From assembly GCA_964496575.1 (NCBI GenBank), contig CAZCAC010000022.1, forward strand, positions 20,612 through 84,611: a stretch of DNA of 64,000 nt, read 5' to 3'. Origin of the DNA: CAZCAC01 sp964496575. Lineage in GTDB: Bacteria > Planctomycetota > UBA1135 > GCA-002686595. A model generated the notes under the pieces. That model did not search any database. It worked only from the letters and a program-made list of their open reading frames with translations, and was not told the origin of the DNA. Below, piece by piece: positions 44,266 to 53,349 of this stretch (positions are counted from its first letter, which is position 1; every line of letters starts with the position of its first letter). A program made the translations under genes and the position numbers.

Positions 44266-45729
44266 ATGATGTCCCGATCCAGCTGCCTGCCCCTCCTCGC
44301 CCTGACCCTCTCCCTCGCGACCACCGCCCGGACCGCGGAGGCCGGCGGAGGCCAGAGTCCCCGGCTTCCGAGGCTCGAGCGGTACGTCGCCCCCGACGGC
44401 TCGTTCCAGCTCTTCAAGCCGGCGGACTGGAAGGTACGCAGCGAGCCGAAGGAGGACTCCCACCGCATCACCGTGACCTCGCCGACCGGAGCCTCCACCG
44501 TGGAGCTCCACTGCGCGGCGAATCCCCAACGCGAGGTGGACGCCCTCCGCCTGGTGGCGGAGCTGGAGAAGCGCTCGAGGAAGGAGCTCGACGAGCTCAC
44601 GCTGACGGGCACCTACGTCAGCGCCGACCGCGCGCGCGCGGTGACCACGTTGCGCGGACGAGCCCGCGGGCGTCGGGTCGAAGGGCGCTACTACCTCGAG
44701 TGCTCGCCCGACCGGACCTGCGTCCAGGGGTATCGCGCGGGCTCGGCGGAGCTCGCCAAGCGACGCCCGCTCCTGGTCGACATCCTCGCCAACCTGAGGA
44801 TCACCGGCGACTCCCGGCCGGCTCCTGCCCCTCTGCCTCCGCTCGTCCCGCGGCGGGCCCCGGACGGCTCGCTCACCATGAGGGTCCCGGCCGACTGGAG
44901 CTTCCAGGCCGGCAAGGGAAAGGTCCTGACCGGCGCGAAGCGGGGCGAGGCGGGGTTCGTCTTCACCGCCTTCGAGGTGCTGCCGTACCACCCCGGCGTC
45001 CCCCTCGATCCGACGGTGCTGGTCTCGACGTACCAGCCGCCGGGGCGCTTCATCGCCCACGTGCTGACCAAGTTCGGCAACCGGTCGGTGAAGGTGCTCG
45101 AGCACCGGCCGGACCCGAGCACCGTGCGGAGCTTCGCCGCGCAGGTCGGTCGCGGCTCCGAGGCGGCGGACCTGGTGGTCCGGTGGACCTCGCCGCAGGG
45201 CGCGCGCTGCCTCGGGGCGTTCAAGATGATCAGCGCCAGACCCTCGATGATGGGGATGTGGTTCTCGATCGTGACCGGAGTCTGGGGACCCGAGGAGGAC
45301 TTCGTCGGCAGCTGGCCCCTCCTCGAGGCAGTCGGCGCCTCCTTCTCGGTGAGCGACGGCTATGCCAGCGACTACGTGCGCAAGGGGCTGGCGCGCGCGA
45401 GGGAGCTGCAGGAGAAGACCCGCCGCAGCATCCAGGGCTTGAACCGCTCCCGCGAGGAGAACCAGGCGGCCTGGGAAGCGCGTCAGGAGCGCAAGGCCTT
45501 GATGGACTCCCGGTGGGACGACTACCGGCGCGGCCACTCGTACTGGGTCTCCGAGCTGGAGGGGGGCAAGGTCTACGCGACCGACCCGTGGGGCACGCGC
45601 GACACCGCGACGGGCGACTACTTCGAGGGGCGCGAGCACGAGTACGTCCACTTCGAGGGACAGAACCCCCGGCATCCCTCGGAGCAGATGCGCGAGGTCA
45701 GCAGCCACGAGCTCGAGCGGTATCGGTGA
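44266..45729 (+). CDS. Exported protein with two PsbP/Mog1-like repeats
   Basis: 487 residues. GGAGG precedes the ATG pair (44266/44269). A signal peptide (1-26) precedes two similar units: APDGSFQLFKPADWKVRSE (near 44) and APDGSLTMRVPADWSFQAGKGK (near 200). Each is followed by an alpha/beta sheet as in small exported proteins of the PsbP/Mog1 superfamily. The C-terminus (SYWVSELEGGKVYATDPWGT, EYVHFEGQNPRHPSEQMREV) is a conserved-looking tail. No catalytic motif is visible. It follows the kinase gene by 95 bp, after a T-run at 44181-44187. Confidence 0.65.
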   Translation: MMSRSSCLPLLALTLSLATTARTAEAGGGQSPRLPRLERYVAPDGSFQLFKPADWKVRSEPKEDSHRITVTSPTGASTVELHCAANPQREVDALRLVAELEKRSRKELDELTLTGTYVSADRARAVTTLRGRARGRRVEGRYYLECSPDRTCVQGYRAGSAELAKRRPLLVDILANLRITGDSRPAPAPLPPLVPRRAPDGSLTMRVPADWSFQAGKGKVLTGAKRGEAGFVFTAFEVLPYHPGVPLDPTVLVSTYQPPGRFIAHVLTKFGNRSVKVLEHRPDPSTVRSFAAQVGRGSEAADLVVRWTSPQGARCLGAFKMISARPSMMGMWFSIVTGVWGPEEDFVGSWPLLEAVGASFSVSDGYASDYVRKGLARARELQEKTRRSIQGLNRSREENQAAWEARQERKALMDSRWDDYRRGHSYWVSELEGGKVYATDPWGTRDTATGDYFEGREHEYVHFEGQNPRHPSEQMREVSSHELERYR

Positions 45730-45806
45730 GAGGCGGAGTCGCGTGTGCGCGACGAGCGGCGTGAGCCCCGGGGACCTCCGTCCTCGGGGTTTCGTACAAT
45801 CCGGCG

Positions 45807-47264
45807 ATGGGAAGAGCCGCTCGCCAGCTCGGGATCCTCGTCGCGTGGGTCACCGTCTGCGCCTCCTGCACCGACCTCGATTCCTCCCCCCTCGCCAACG
45901 CCGGGCGGCGCGGGCTCGAGTGCCGGACGATCGAAGAGGTCTTCGAGCTCCCCGAGGAGGAGCTCGATCTCGGCCGAGCGATCCTCCTGCTCGAGCGGGA
46001 GCTGGAACCGGACCTCGACCTCGAGCTCCTGCTCGGGAAACTCGACTGGCTCGCCTACGGGGTACGGCGCGCTGCACGGGATCGGGATGACCCGATCGCG
46101 ACCGTGACGGCCCTGATCCAGATGGTCGGGCTGGGGGGAGCGACCGGCGTTCCGTTCCGTTACGAGGGCGGGCAGTCGAGGATGCACCGAGCCCTGCTCG
46201 AAGGCAACGGAAACTGCGTGGCGCTCTCCCTCGCCTATCTCGCCGTGGCCGAGCGCGCGGGCCTCGACGTACACGGGATCTGCAGCCCCTTTCACCTGTA
46301 CACGCGGCTGGAGTGTCCGGGCGGTGCCGTCGAGATGGAGCCGACGGCGAACACGTACTTCCCCGAGCCTCGCGAGGATCTCTGGTACTTCACCGAGCGC
46401 GATCGGCGAACGCCCAACTTCGGCCGGAGGCTCAGCACCCGGGAGATGATCGGCTATTACGCCGCCGCGGAGGTCGCGCCAACCCTGGTCTCCAAGGAGC
46501 GCGCCATCGAGCTGTGCTTCCTGGCCGCCGAGGCACACCCGGAATACCCGGACCTGCACCGAGTCCTGGCTGGTATCTACGCGGAGCTCGATCGAGGCGA
46601 CCTCGCGCTGGAGCACAACCGCCACGCGCTGGCCCTGCGGCCCGACGATGCCGATGCCTGGCGAGACATGGCCGTACTGCACCGGGCGGCGGGTGAGCTG
46701 GGGTCGGCCCGCAATGCCGTCGACCTGGCGGTCGCTATCGATCCCCTGTTCCCCCTCTCCTGGATCGTGAAGGGCATCACGCACCTGGATCGGGACGAGC
46801 TGGACGAGGCCCTGGAAGCCGCGGAGACGGCGCTCGGCATCTGCCCCGAGCAGCTCGGTGACTTCCGGCGTCCCCTCGTCTCGAAGACCTACGCCGATCG
46901 CAGCGAGCTGGAGCGCGACGCGTACAGGATCGCCGCGGACGCGTACCACCGGCGCTCGCTCAATGACCTGGCTCGGGCCGGGGAACAGCTCGACCACGGC
47001 GATGAAGGACGCACGCTTCACCGGTCTCGCACGGCCTATGCCAGGACCCTGCTCGATTCTGCCACCCGCGAGTCGCGGTCGAGCGAGCTGGCCACCGTCA
47101 TCGTCCTGGGCTCGAGCGGAGAGACCGACCGGGCCCGGGAGGCGCTCCTCCAGGCGGAGGAGAAGCTCGCGGAGAACCCGGAGCTCCGCCTCGACGAACG
47201 GATCGCCCGTCTCCACGCCGAGGCGAAGCGCGTCTGTGCTCCCGAGGGCGAAGCGGAGGAGTGA
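45807..47264 (+). CDS. SirB1/transglutaminase-like lipoprotein with TPR repeats
   Basis: 485 residues. The signal peptide ends in CASC, a possible lipobox. Residues about 85-215 resemble the SirB1 N-terminal transglutaminase-like fold: GATGVPFRYEG, GNCVALSLAYLAVAERAGLDV with a candidate Cys, CSPFHLYTRLE with a candidate His, and VEMEPTANTYF with an acidic partner. TPR-type helices follow (AIELCFLAAEAHPEYPDLHR, ALEHNRHALALRPDDADAWRDMAVLHRAAGELGSARNAV). Whether it is catalytic is unknown. It ends 11 bp from the convergent zinc operon tail. Confidence 0.65.
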   Translation: MGRAARQLGILVAWVTVCASCTDLDSSPLANAGRRGLECRTIEEVFELPEEELDLGRAILLLERELEPDLDLELLLGKLDWLAYGVRRAARDRDDPIATVTALIQMVGLGGATGVPFRYEGGQSRMHRALLEGNGNCVALSLAYLAVAERAGLDVHGICSPFHLYTRLECPGGAVEMEPTANTYFPEPREDLWYFTERDRRTPNFGRRLSTREMIGYYAAAEVAPTLVSKERAIELCFLAAEAHPEYPDLHRVLAGIYAELDRGDLALEHNRHALALRPDDADAWRDMAVLHRAAGELGSARNAVDLAVAIDPLFPLSWIVKGITHLDRDELDEALEAAETALGICPEQLGDFRRPLVSKTYADRSELERDAYRIAADAYHRRSLNDLARAGEQLDHGDEGRTLHRSRTAYARTLLDSATRESRSSELATVIVLGSSGETDRAREALLQAEEKLAENPELRLDERIARLHAEAKRVCAPEGEAEE

Positions 47265-47275
47265 ACGGCAGGGCG

Positions 47276-48223
47276 CTACCGCCCCGTTTCGATCGCCTCG
47301 GCGGGATCCACTCCGCGGTCGACCTGCGAATAGTCGAGCTCGCTGCCGCGCGTCGAGTGTGGGATGAGGTAAGCGACGATCGTCACCACGGCAGCGGCGA
47401 GGACGACGCCGCGGGCCATCGCCGCCTTCCTTCTGAAGAGCAGCTCGACCGCGGCCAGGGCGACGACCCAGGCGAGCCACATCACCAGCATCTTGTTGTC
47501 GGTCCAGTCGCCGCCGAGCGGAAACCCCGTCCAGTACGCGCCGAACGCGTGCTTCTGCACCAGCGGCCCCAGAACCATTCCGCCGACGGTCATCCCCGCG
47601 AACGCGGCGCGGACGCGAAAGCGAGTCCCGTCCGGGTCGAGGAGCGCCCCGATCCCCGCCCGCAGCGCGAAGAGCAGGGCGAGGAACATCAGCAGGACGT
47701 GCGGCAGGAGGATCGCCGTCGGGACGTGGTCCTTGAAGCGAATGACGACCGTCTCGCCGCTCTCCTCGGGCAGGTGCCGCACCTCACCCTCGCGTCGCAG
47801 CTCGATCGTGTACTCGAGCTTCCCCGCCGCTGGCTGGGCCGGCAGGAGACCGATCAACGTGGGCCGATCATCGACCCGCTCCCTCGTCATCGCGACCGCG
47901 GTGAAGGGGTCGTCGGTCTTGAAGCGGCGGTAATGTAGCGTCGCCTCGAGGACGTCGCCCCCCTCCCCATCGAACGGATCGTGCAGGAGGACTCGCGCCG
48001 CGTCCTGCTCCCGGTTCGACCAGTCACTGCGGATCAGCTCGTACTGATGCTCCAAACCGCCGAGCTCGACCGTGCCGCTCAACGGCTTCGTCGGACCGGT
48101 CCTGCGCTGGTAGGACGCGGCCGTGAGCATCAGGAGGAACGCGAGGATCCACAGGAGGACCCTCCGGCGCCTCGACACGTTTCGAGGAGGCGAGGTGCGA
48201 TCGGGATCGGATCGGTCAGTCAT
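47276..48223 (-). CDS. Conserved integral membrane protein, last gene of the zur-znu operon
   Basis: 315 residues. The ATG overlaps the ZnuB-like stop (TGATG), so it is translationally coupled. One N-terminal membrane helix is followed by an extracytoplasmic beta-rich domain (about 45-165), then four helices. Notable segments are PHVLLMFLALLFALRAGIGALL and GPLVQKHAFGAYWTGFPLGG followed by DWTDNK. I recall similar unnamed proteins in other phyla. The His residues in the membrane part and the coupling to a zinc permease suggest a role in metal handling, but this is inference only. Confidence 0.65.
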   Translation of the reverse strand: MTDRSDPDRTSPPRNVSRRRRVLLWILAFLLMLTAASYQRRTGPTKPLSGTVELGGLEHQYELIRSDWSNREQDAARVLLHDPFDGEGGDVLEATLHYRRFKTDDPFTAVAMTRERVDDRPTLIGLLPAQPAAGKLEYTIELRREGEVRHLPEESGETVVIRFKDHVPTAILLPHVLLMFLALLFALRAGIGALLDPDGTRFRVRAAFAGMTVGGMVLGPLVQKHAFGAYWTGFPLGGDWTDNKMLVMWLAWVVALAAVELLFRRKAAMARGVVLAAAVVTIVAYLIPHSTRGSELDYSQVDRGVDPAEAIETGR

Positions 48224-49050
48224 CAGCTGGTCCTTCGTTGACGACAGAGGCCTGCGATTCCCACGGAGGCGACGTAGAGGAGTCCCGCACCGATGACGAT
48301 CGCCGGCTCGGGCGCGATCGGGGTACCGTAGACGGCGACGCGCGGAAACACCACCAGCCCCATCGCCAGCGCGGTGCTGACGGCGATCATCGCCGGCAGG
48401 CGGGTGACCAGCCGCCCCGCCGTCGCCGCGGGAAGGCTGATCAAGCTGATCACCAGGATCAGGCCGACCACGCGCGTCAAGGCGACCACGGTCAGCGCGA
48501 CCAGCGTCAGCAAGAGGAAATCGGAAGCCCACACCGATAGGCCCTGCAGTCGGACCTGCTCGGCGTCCAGCCCCACCGCGACGAGGCGCTTGAAGCACGC
48601 GAGCACCGCGATCACCAGCACGACGTCCAGCGCGGCGAGCATCCAAACGTCACCCCAGTCCGCCGCCGCGAGGTAGCCGAAGAGGTAGCTCAGGAGCTCG
48701 ACGTGGTACCCCGGCGTCAGCTTGACCAGGATCAGACCGACGGCCATGCCCACCGCCCAGAGCGCGCCGATCATCGTGTCGAGGTGCTCGTTCGCGCGGA
48801 GGCGGATGAGGCTGAGCGTGAAGGCGCCGAACACGGCCGCTACCAGCGCGCCCAGCACCGGGTCGAAATCGAAGTAGATCGCCACCCCGATCCCGCCGAC
48901 CGCGACGTGCGCGACGGCGCCGGCGAGGAAGACCAGGCGGCGGGAGACGACCAGCGGGCCGGTGACGCCGCAAGCCAGCGCCGCCAGCAGGCTGGCCAGG
49001 AAGCTCGGCAGGAGGAGTGCCGGGTCGAACAGCGCCGAGACCGCTTCCAT
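48223..49050 (-). CDS. znuB: Metal ABC transporter permease (ZnuB/MntB-like)
   Basis: 275 residues. The ATG has GGGGGAG upstream, and the ATP-binding protein gene ends 2 bp before it. Eight or so membrane helices are visible. Family motifs are LACGVTGPLVVSRRLVFLAGAVAHVAVGG (His in the substrate path), LDTMIGALWAVGMAVG, DWGDVWM and GLILVISLISLPAATAG. It transports the metal delivered by the substrate-binding protein. Zn is favoured over Mn because a Fur-type regulator with zinc motifs and a His-rich ZnuA head the operon. Confidence 0.9.
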   Translation of the reverse strand: MEAVSALFDPALLLPSFLASLLAALACGVTGPLVVSRRLVFLAGAVAHVAVGGIGVAIYFDFDPVLGALVAAVFGAFTLSLIRLRANEHLDTMIGALWAVGMAVGLILVKLTPGYHVELLSYLFGYLAAADWGDVWMLAALDVVLVIAVLACFKRLVAVGLDAEQVRLQGLSVWASDFLLLTLVALTVVALTRVVGLILVISLISLPAATAGRLVTRLPAMIAVSTALAMGLVVFPRVAVYGTPIAPEPAIVIGAGLLYVASVGIAGLCRQRRTS

Positions 49051-49052
49051 GT

Positions 49053-49814
49053 TCAACTCCCCCCTTCCGCCCGGAAGGGGCACGCCTCGTGATCGTGTGA
49101 CAGCGGCCGGCTCCCGGGGTGATAGCTCGCGAGCAACGCATCCACCGTCATCTCAGCCGCGGGATGCATGGTGACCGAGCCGCTACAGCAAGCGACGTGC
49201 GTTGCGTGCCTGGAGACGCACGCGATGTCGTGGCTGACCATGACGATGCCGTGCTCGCGATTGAGCTCGTGCAACAGCTCCATCAGCCGCGCCTCGTTCG
49301 CCGGGTCGACGCCGGTCAGCGGTTCGTCGAGCAGCAAGAGCTCCGACTCCGCGGCCAGCGCCCGGGCGAGGCGCACGCGCTGTCGCTGTCCGCCGGAGAG
49401 GCGATGGAGCGGTCTCCGCGCCACGTCGACCAGCCCGACCCGCTCCAGCGCGGCCTCGGCCGCCGCACGATCGTCGGCGCTGTGACGAAACCCCCACCGC
49501 GATCGTCGCAATCGACCACTCAGCACCACGTCGAGCGCATCGTGCGGGGTCGAAGCGTCGATGGAATCGCGCTGCGGGATGTAGCCGACGCGGTGCCTGG
49601 TGCGTCTCGGCTCGTGCCCCAGGAGCCGCACTCGACCGCGCAGGGGGCGTTCGAGCCCGAGCACCAGCCGGAGCAGCGTCGTCTTGCCACCTCCGTTCGG
49701 GCCGACCAGCGCCACGAAATCGCGCTCGCCGACCCGCCAGGTCACGTCGTGGAGGACCAGCAGCTCGGCGCGATAGCCAAAGCTGAGTCCCTCGATGTCG
49801 ATCGGGTGAATCAC
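49053..49814 (-). CDS. znuC: Metal ABC transporter ATP-binding protein (ZnuC-like)
   Basis: 253 residues. The GTG start overlaps the ZnuA-like stop (GTGA), the classical coupled arrangement. Walker A GPNGGGKTTLL, Q-loop YIPQRDSID, signature LSGGQRQRVRLARAL, Walker B LLLLDEPLTGVDP and switch His in VMVSHD are all intact. The C-terminus carries extra His and Cys (DHEACPF and an earlier ACCSGSVTMHP), common in zinc importers. It energises the permease encoded next. Confidence 0.93.
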   Translation of the reverse strand: MIHPIDIEGLSFGYRAELLVLHDVTWRVGERDFVALVGPNGGGKTTLLRLVLGLERPLRGRVRLLGHEPRRTRHRVGYIPQRDSIDASTPHDALDVVLSGRLRRSRWGFRHSADDRAAAEAALERVGLVDVARRPLHRLSGGQRQRVRLARALAAESELLLLDEPLTGVDPANEARLMELLHELNREHGIVMVSHDIACVSRHATHVACCSGSVTMHPAAEMTVDALLASYHPGSRPLSHDHEACPFRAEGGS

Positions 49815-50779
49815 CGCTCTCCCTCCGACCACGACGATACGAGCGCCTCGCTCACCCGCCGGAGGCCTCCCGGAACGTCGGGCTCCAGGGGGTCGAGGGT
49901 CACCAGGGTCAAGCCGAGCGCGGACGCCAGACGCTCCGCGCTGCGCCCGTGAATCTGCGGCTGCACGAAGAGGACGCGCAGGCCCTCGGCGGCGACCAGC
50001 GCGCTCAGCTCGGCGAGCTCGGCGTCACTCGGCTGCTGGCCCGCCGTCTCCACACACAGCTGCACCAGCTCGTGATCATCCGCGTAGTATCCCCAGGAAG
50101 GATGGTAGACGAGGAAGGCTCGCCCGGCATGGGGTTCGAGAAGGGTAGAGAGCTCCGCCTCGAGCTCGCTCAGCTCACGCCGCAATTCGACGAGCCGGCC
50201 GGCGGTGTCTTCCGCGTCCTCCGGAAGAAGCTGCTGCAGCGAGGAGGCGATCGTCCCCGCCATCGTGCTCAGCACTCGGGGAGACAACCAGACGTGGGGA
50301 TCGTCGTGGCCGTGATCGTGTGCGTGGTCGTGTCCCCCGTCGATCGCGCGCAGCTCGAGCCCCTCGCGCAGGTCTACGTAGGCCGGCCCACCGGCGATCG
50401 ACTCGAACCACGGCCCGCGCTCCATCGGCACCCCCACGGAGAAGTACCGCGCCGCCCGGCGCAGTCGGGCCATGTCGGCGTCCGAGGGGGCGTGCGACGC
50501 CGGACTGGCGCCGGGGGGGACCGCGACGACGACCTCCACCTCGCCGCCGGCGAGGCGCTCCACCAGGAAGCGCAACGGCACCACGCTGACCGCGACCACC
50601 GGTCTCTTCTCCGCCGACGACTCGCCCGCCTGGAACAGGACCGTGCAGGTGAACAGCACCAGGAGGGCCGCGAGCACGAACGGAATCGCCAGCGACCGGG
50701 CCAGCAGGCCGGTCTCGGGAGACGCGCGCCGCGCGGAGCGGTGAGCTCCAGGGGTGGGTCGGGGGGGGGGCTGATTCAT
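49811..50779 (-). CDS. znuA: Metal ABC transporter substrate-binding protein (ZnuA-like)
   Basis: 322 residues. A long N-terminal leader with a signal/anchor helix (about 28-52) is present. The mature part follows family A-I: VVAVSVVPLRFLVERLAGG, PPGASPASHAPSDADMARL with a metal His, a His-rich loop (GGHDHAHDHGHDDPHVWLSP), AFLVYHPSWGYYADD and VQPQIHGRSAERLASALG. His-loop proteins of this type bind zinc. It lies 22 bp after the Fur-family gene. Confidence 0.92.
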   Translation of the reverse strand: MNQPPPRPTPGAHRSARRASPETGLLARSLAIPFVLAALLVLFTCTVLFQAGESSAEKRPVVAVSVVPLRFLVERLAGGEVEVVVAVPPGASPASHAPSDADMARLRRAARYFSVGVPMERGPWFESIAGGPAYVDLREGLELRAIDGGHDHAHDHGHDDPHVWLSPRVLSTMAGTIASSLQQLLPEDAEDTAGRLVELRRELSELEAELSTLLEPHAGRAFLVYHPSWGYYADDHELVQLCVETAGQQPSDAELAELSALVAAEGLRVLFVQPQIHGRSAERLASALGLTLVTLDPLEPDVPGGLRRVSEALVSSWSEGER

Positions 50780-50801
50780 GCGGAGCTCTGGGATCCTGAC
50801 C

Positions 50802-51179
50802 TCACTCCGCGCACTCGTCGCAGAGGCCGATGAGAAGAATGTCGTGCCCCGTCAGCTGGAACCCCGCCGGCAACAAACGCTTCAACCCGTCGACGCACCC
50901 TTCCAGGTCGAAGACCGCGTCACAGGCCGTACAGCGAAAGTGATGGTGGTGCTCCTCGGCCACGTGAGCCAGCTCGTAGCGCGCCGGCGCGCCGGGGAGC
51001 TCGACCGCGGTGATCGCGCCCTCCTCCACCATCCGCCTCAGGGTCCGGTAGACGGTGGCGAGGTTCAGGGCGGGCAGCTCGGGGCGTGCCGCGTCCAGGA
51101 TCTCCTGGGGCCCCAGGGGCCGGCGGGCCTCGGTGAAGACACGTTCGATCGTCACTCGTTGAACTGTTCTGCGCTTCAT
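50802..51179 (-). CDS. zur: Fur-family metal regulator, probably Zur
   Basis: 125 residues, a short Fur. Winged helix: TIERVFTEARRPLGPQEILDAARPELPALNLATVYRTLRRMVEEG. The dimer domain has AEEHHHHFRCTACDAVFDLEG, giving the regulatory His cluster and the first CxxC, and ends with LCDECAE, the second CxxC of the structural zinc site. It is the first gene of an operon with ZnuA, ZnuC and ZnuB homologues, so zinc is the likely co-repressor. Divergent from the permease-SPFH operon. Confidence 0.9.
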   Translation of the reverse strand: MKRRTVQRVTIERVFTEARRPLGPQEILDAARPELPALNLATVYRTLRRMVEEGAITAVELPGAPARYELAHVAEEHHHHFRCTACDAVFDLEGCVDGLKRLLPAGFQLTGHDILLIGLCDECAE

Positions 51180-51228
51180 GGGAGAGTCCCGGGGCGGCGG
51201 CGGGTCGGGAGAGCACCACCCGGTCCCG

Positions 51229-51280
51229 ATCCTAGTTTCTCTCGGCCGTTATTGCAATTGCATTCGCATCTGCATAGAAT
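51229..51280. promoter_or_regulatory. Divergent zur/efflux promoter with a shared palindromic -35 and candidate Zur box
   Basis: TGCAATTGCA (51253-51262) is a perfect dyad in an AT-rich island. The self-complementary TTGCAA at 51252-51257 serves as -35 on both strands. It is 17 bp from TAGAAT (51275-51280) rightward and 17 bp from TAGGAT (51234-51229) leftward. Any regulator at the dyad would control both operons at once. Confidence 0.6.
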
Positions 51281-51304
51281 GCCGGGCCTCTGACGCGTCC
51301 AGCC

Positions 51305-53347
51305 ATGGGCTTCCCCACCGAGTTCCTCCAGCAGCTCGCCGACCTCTTCTGCGAGACGGCGCCCTACCTCCTGGTCGGCTTCCTCGTCGCCGGCCTGCTC
51401 CGGGTGTTCATCCCGGCGAGGGCGGTGCGCGACCACCTCGGCGGAAACGATCTGCGCTCGGTGATCAAGGCGTCGCTGTACGGGGTCCCGATCCCGCTCT
51501 GCTCCTGCTCGGTGATCCCCGCTGCGACCGCGCTGCGCAAGCGCGGGGCCAGCAAGGGCTCGACTGCGTCCTTCCTGATCTCGACCCCGGAGACGGGCGT
51601 CGACTCGATCAGCGTCACCTGGGCGCTGCTCGATCCGGTGATGACCGTGGTGCGTCCCTTGCTCGCGTTCCTGACCGCGGTCTGCACCGGCTGGGTGGTC
51701 GGGCGTTTCGATCGCCGCCAGGGGAGCGGCGACGCGGGTGAGAGCAGTGAAGAGGTGGCGCCCGAGGGATCGAATGGCGAGGCGTGCGCTCACCACCACG
51801 ACTGGGACGCGGCCCCGGAGTCCACGAGCGTCTGGGGGCGCCTGCGCGAGGCGGTGCGCTACGCGTTCGGGCCGCTGCTAGACGACCTGAGCGTCTGGCT
51901 GATCGTCGGCTTCGCGATCTCGGCGCTGATCGCCACGATCGTCCCCGATTCCTTCTTCGCCGAGTCCTTCCCCACCGGGCTGCCCGCCATGCTGCTGATG
52001 CTGCTGGTGGCGACGCCCTTCTACATCTGCGCGACGGGCAGCACACCGATCGCCGCGGCGCTGATCGCCAAGGGGATGGATCCCGGCGCGGCCCTGGTCT
52101 TCCTGCTCGCCGGTCCGGCGACCAACGTGACGACGATCCTGGTGGTGTCGAAGCTGCTCGGCAAGCGCGCGCTGGTCGTCTACCTGCTCGGCATCTCGGG
52201 CTTCGCCATCCTCGCCGGCGCTTGGGTGAACTCCTACTACCTCCAGAGTGGGATCGATCTCGGCGCGATCGTCTCGGCCAGCCTCGTCGAGGGTCCCGGC
52301 TGGTTCTCGATCCTCACCGCCATCCTGCTCGGCGTCCTCCTCTACCGCAGCGTGCGCCGGACTCGCGCGTGGAAGCCATGGTTCGACAAGGTGGCGGTGG
52401 CGGCGGGCGTGGTGATCTACGCCTCGACCGCCTTCACGCTGGTGCTCCCCGGCGAGGCGGGCTGGATCAAGCGCTTCGGCGGCGTCACGCGCACCCTGGA
52501 GGTTCCCGGTTTCTACGTGCACTGGCCCTTCCCGATCGAGAGCGGCGAGATCGTCCGCCCCGACGACGTGCGCAGCTTCGCGGTGGGCTACGACCCCGCG
52601 GAGGCGCGCACCGAGGAGGAGCTCGAGGAGGCGGCCGAGGTGATGACCGGAGACGGCACGCTGCTGCGCGTCGCCTACGCCGTGCACTACAGCTGGACCG
52701 ACGCCTACGCGGTGCACTTCGGCCTCGCCGATCCCGACCGGTACGTCCGCGCCTTCGCCGAGTCCGCCCTACGGCAGGTCGTCGGGGGTCACACCAGCGG
52801 AGATCTCCTGGTCGAGCGACGCGCGAGCATCGCCGCCGAAACCGCGGCTCGCCTCCAGGAGGAGCTGAACGCGATCGAATCGGGGATTCGCATCACCTCG
52901 CTCAACGTGCGCGAGGTCCATGCGCCGCCCGACGTGCACCCCGCGTATCGGGACGTCGCCAGCGCGCTGGAGGACAAGGAACGCAGCTCGCACGACGCTT
53001 CGCGCGAGCGCGCCAAGGTGATGGCGAGCGCGACCTCCCGTTCCTACCGGGAGGTCCGGGAATCGGAGACGGGGCGGGACGCGGCGGTCCTCGAGGCTCG
53101 CGGCAAGGCGCAGCGCTTCCTCGCGCGACTCGCGGCCTACCGGGAGTACCGGGCGATCACGAACGAGCGCTTGCGGCTCGAGGCGATCGAGGAGGTGCTC
53201 TCGGGTACGAGGACCTTCGTGCTGCTGGGTGACGACGTCCAGCTGGAGCTCATGAACGTGGACGAGAAAAAGACCAGCGGGATCGAACCGCTGCTCCGCC
53301 TCGGTGGTCGAGAGAGCGGGCTCGAGCGGAGAACGACCGGAGACTGA
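51305..53347 (+). CDS. Fusion of SO_0444-type Cu/Zn efflux permease with an HflK-like SPFH domain
   Basis: 680 residues. Residues 1-350 are a two-fold permease of the DUF318/SO_0444 class: first half with GVPIPLCSCSVIPAA (Cys66 and Cys68), second half with FYICATGSTPIAAALIAKG and FLLAGPATN (Cys242). The cytosolic linker between halves has CAHHHDWD (residues 161-168). A further helix (about 365-383) leads straight into an HflK-type SPFH/band-7 domain: LVLPGEAGWIKRFGGVTRTLE, GFYVHWPFPIE, a prohibitin-like core to about 560 and a charged coiled coil to about 650. Both parts look intact and the join is in frame with no stop. It heads an operon with HflC-like and HflK-like genes and is divergent from zur-znu. 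Export of zinc or copper organised by an SPFH ring is inferred. Confidence 0.87.
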   Translation: MGFPTEFLQQLADLFCETAPYLLVGFLVAGLLRVFIPARAVRDHLGGNDLRSVIKASLYGVPIPLCSCSVIPAATALRKRGASKGSTASFLISTPETGVDSISVTWALLDPVMTVVRPLLAFLTAVCTGWVVGRFDRRQGSGDAGESSEEVAPEGSNGEACAHHHDWDAAPESTSVWGRLREAVRYAFGPLLDDLSVWLIVGFAISALIATIVPDSFFAESFPTGLPAMLLMLLVATPFYICATGSTPIAAALIAKGMDPGAALVFLLAGPATNVTTILVVSKLLGKRALVVYLLGISGFAILAGAWVNSYYLQSGIDLGAIVSASLVEGPGWFSILTAILLGVLLYRSVRRTRAWKPWFDKVAVAAGVVIYASTAFTLVLPGEAGWIKRFGGVTRTLEVPGFYVHWPFPIESGEIVRPDDVRSFAVGYDPAEARTEEELEEAAEVMTGDGTLLRVAYAVHYSWTDAYAVHFGLADPDRYVRAFAESALRQVVGGHTSGDLLVERRASIAAETAARLQEELNAIESGIRITSLNVREVHAPPDVHPAYRDVASALEDKERSSHDASRERAKVMASATSRSYREVRESETGRDAAVLEARGKAQRFLARLAAYREYRAITNERLRLEAIEEVLSGTRTFVLLGDDVQLELMNVDEKKTSGIEPLLRLGGRESGLERRTTGD

Positions 53348-53349
53348 CG

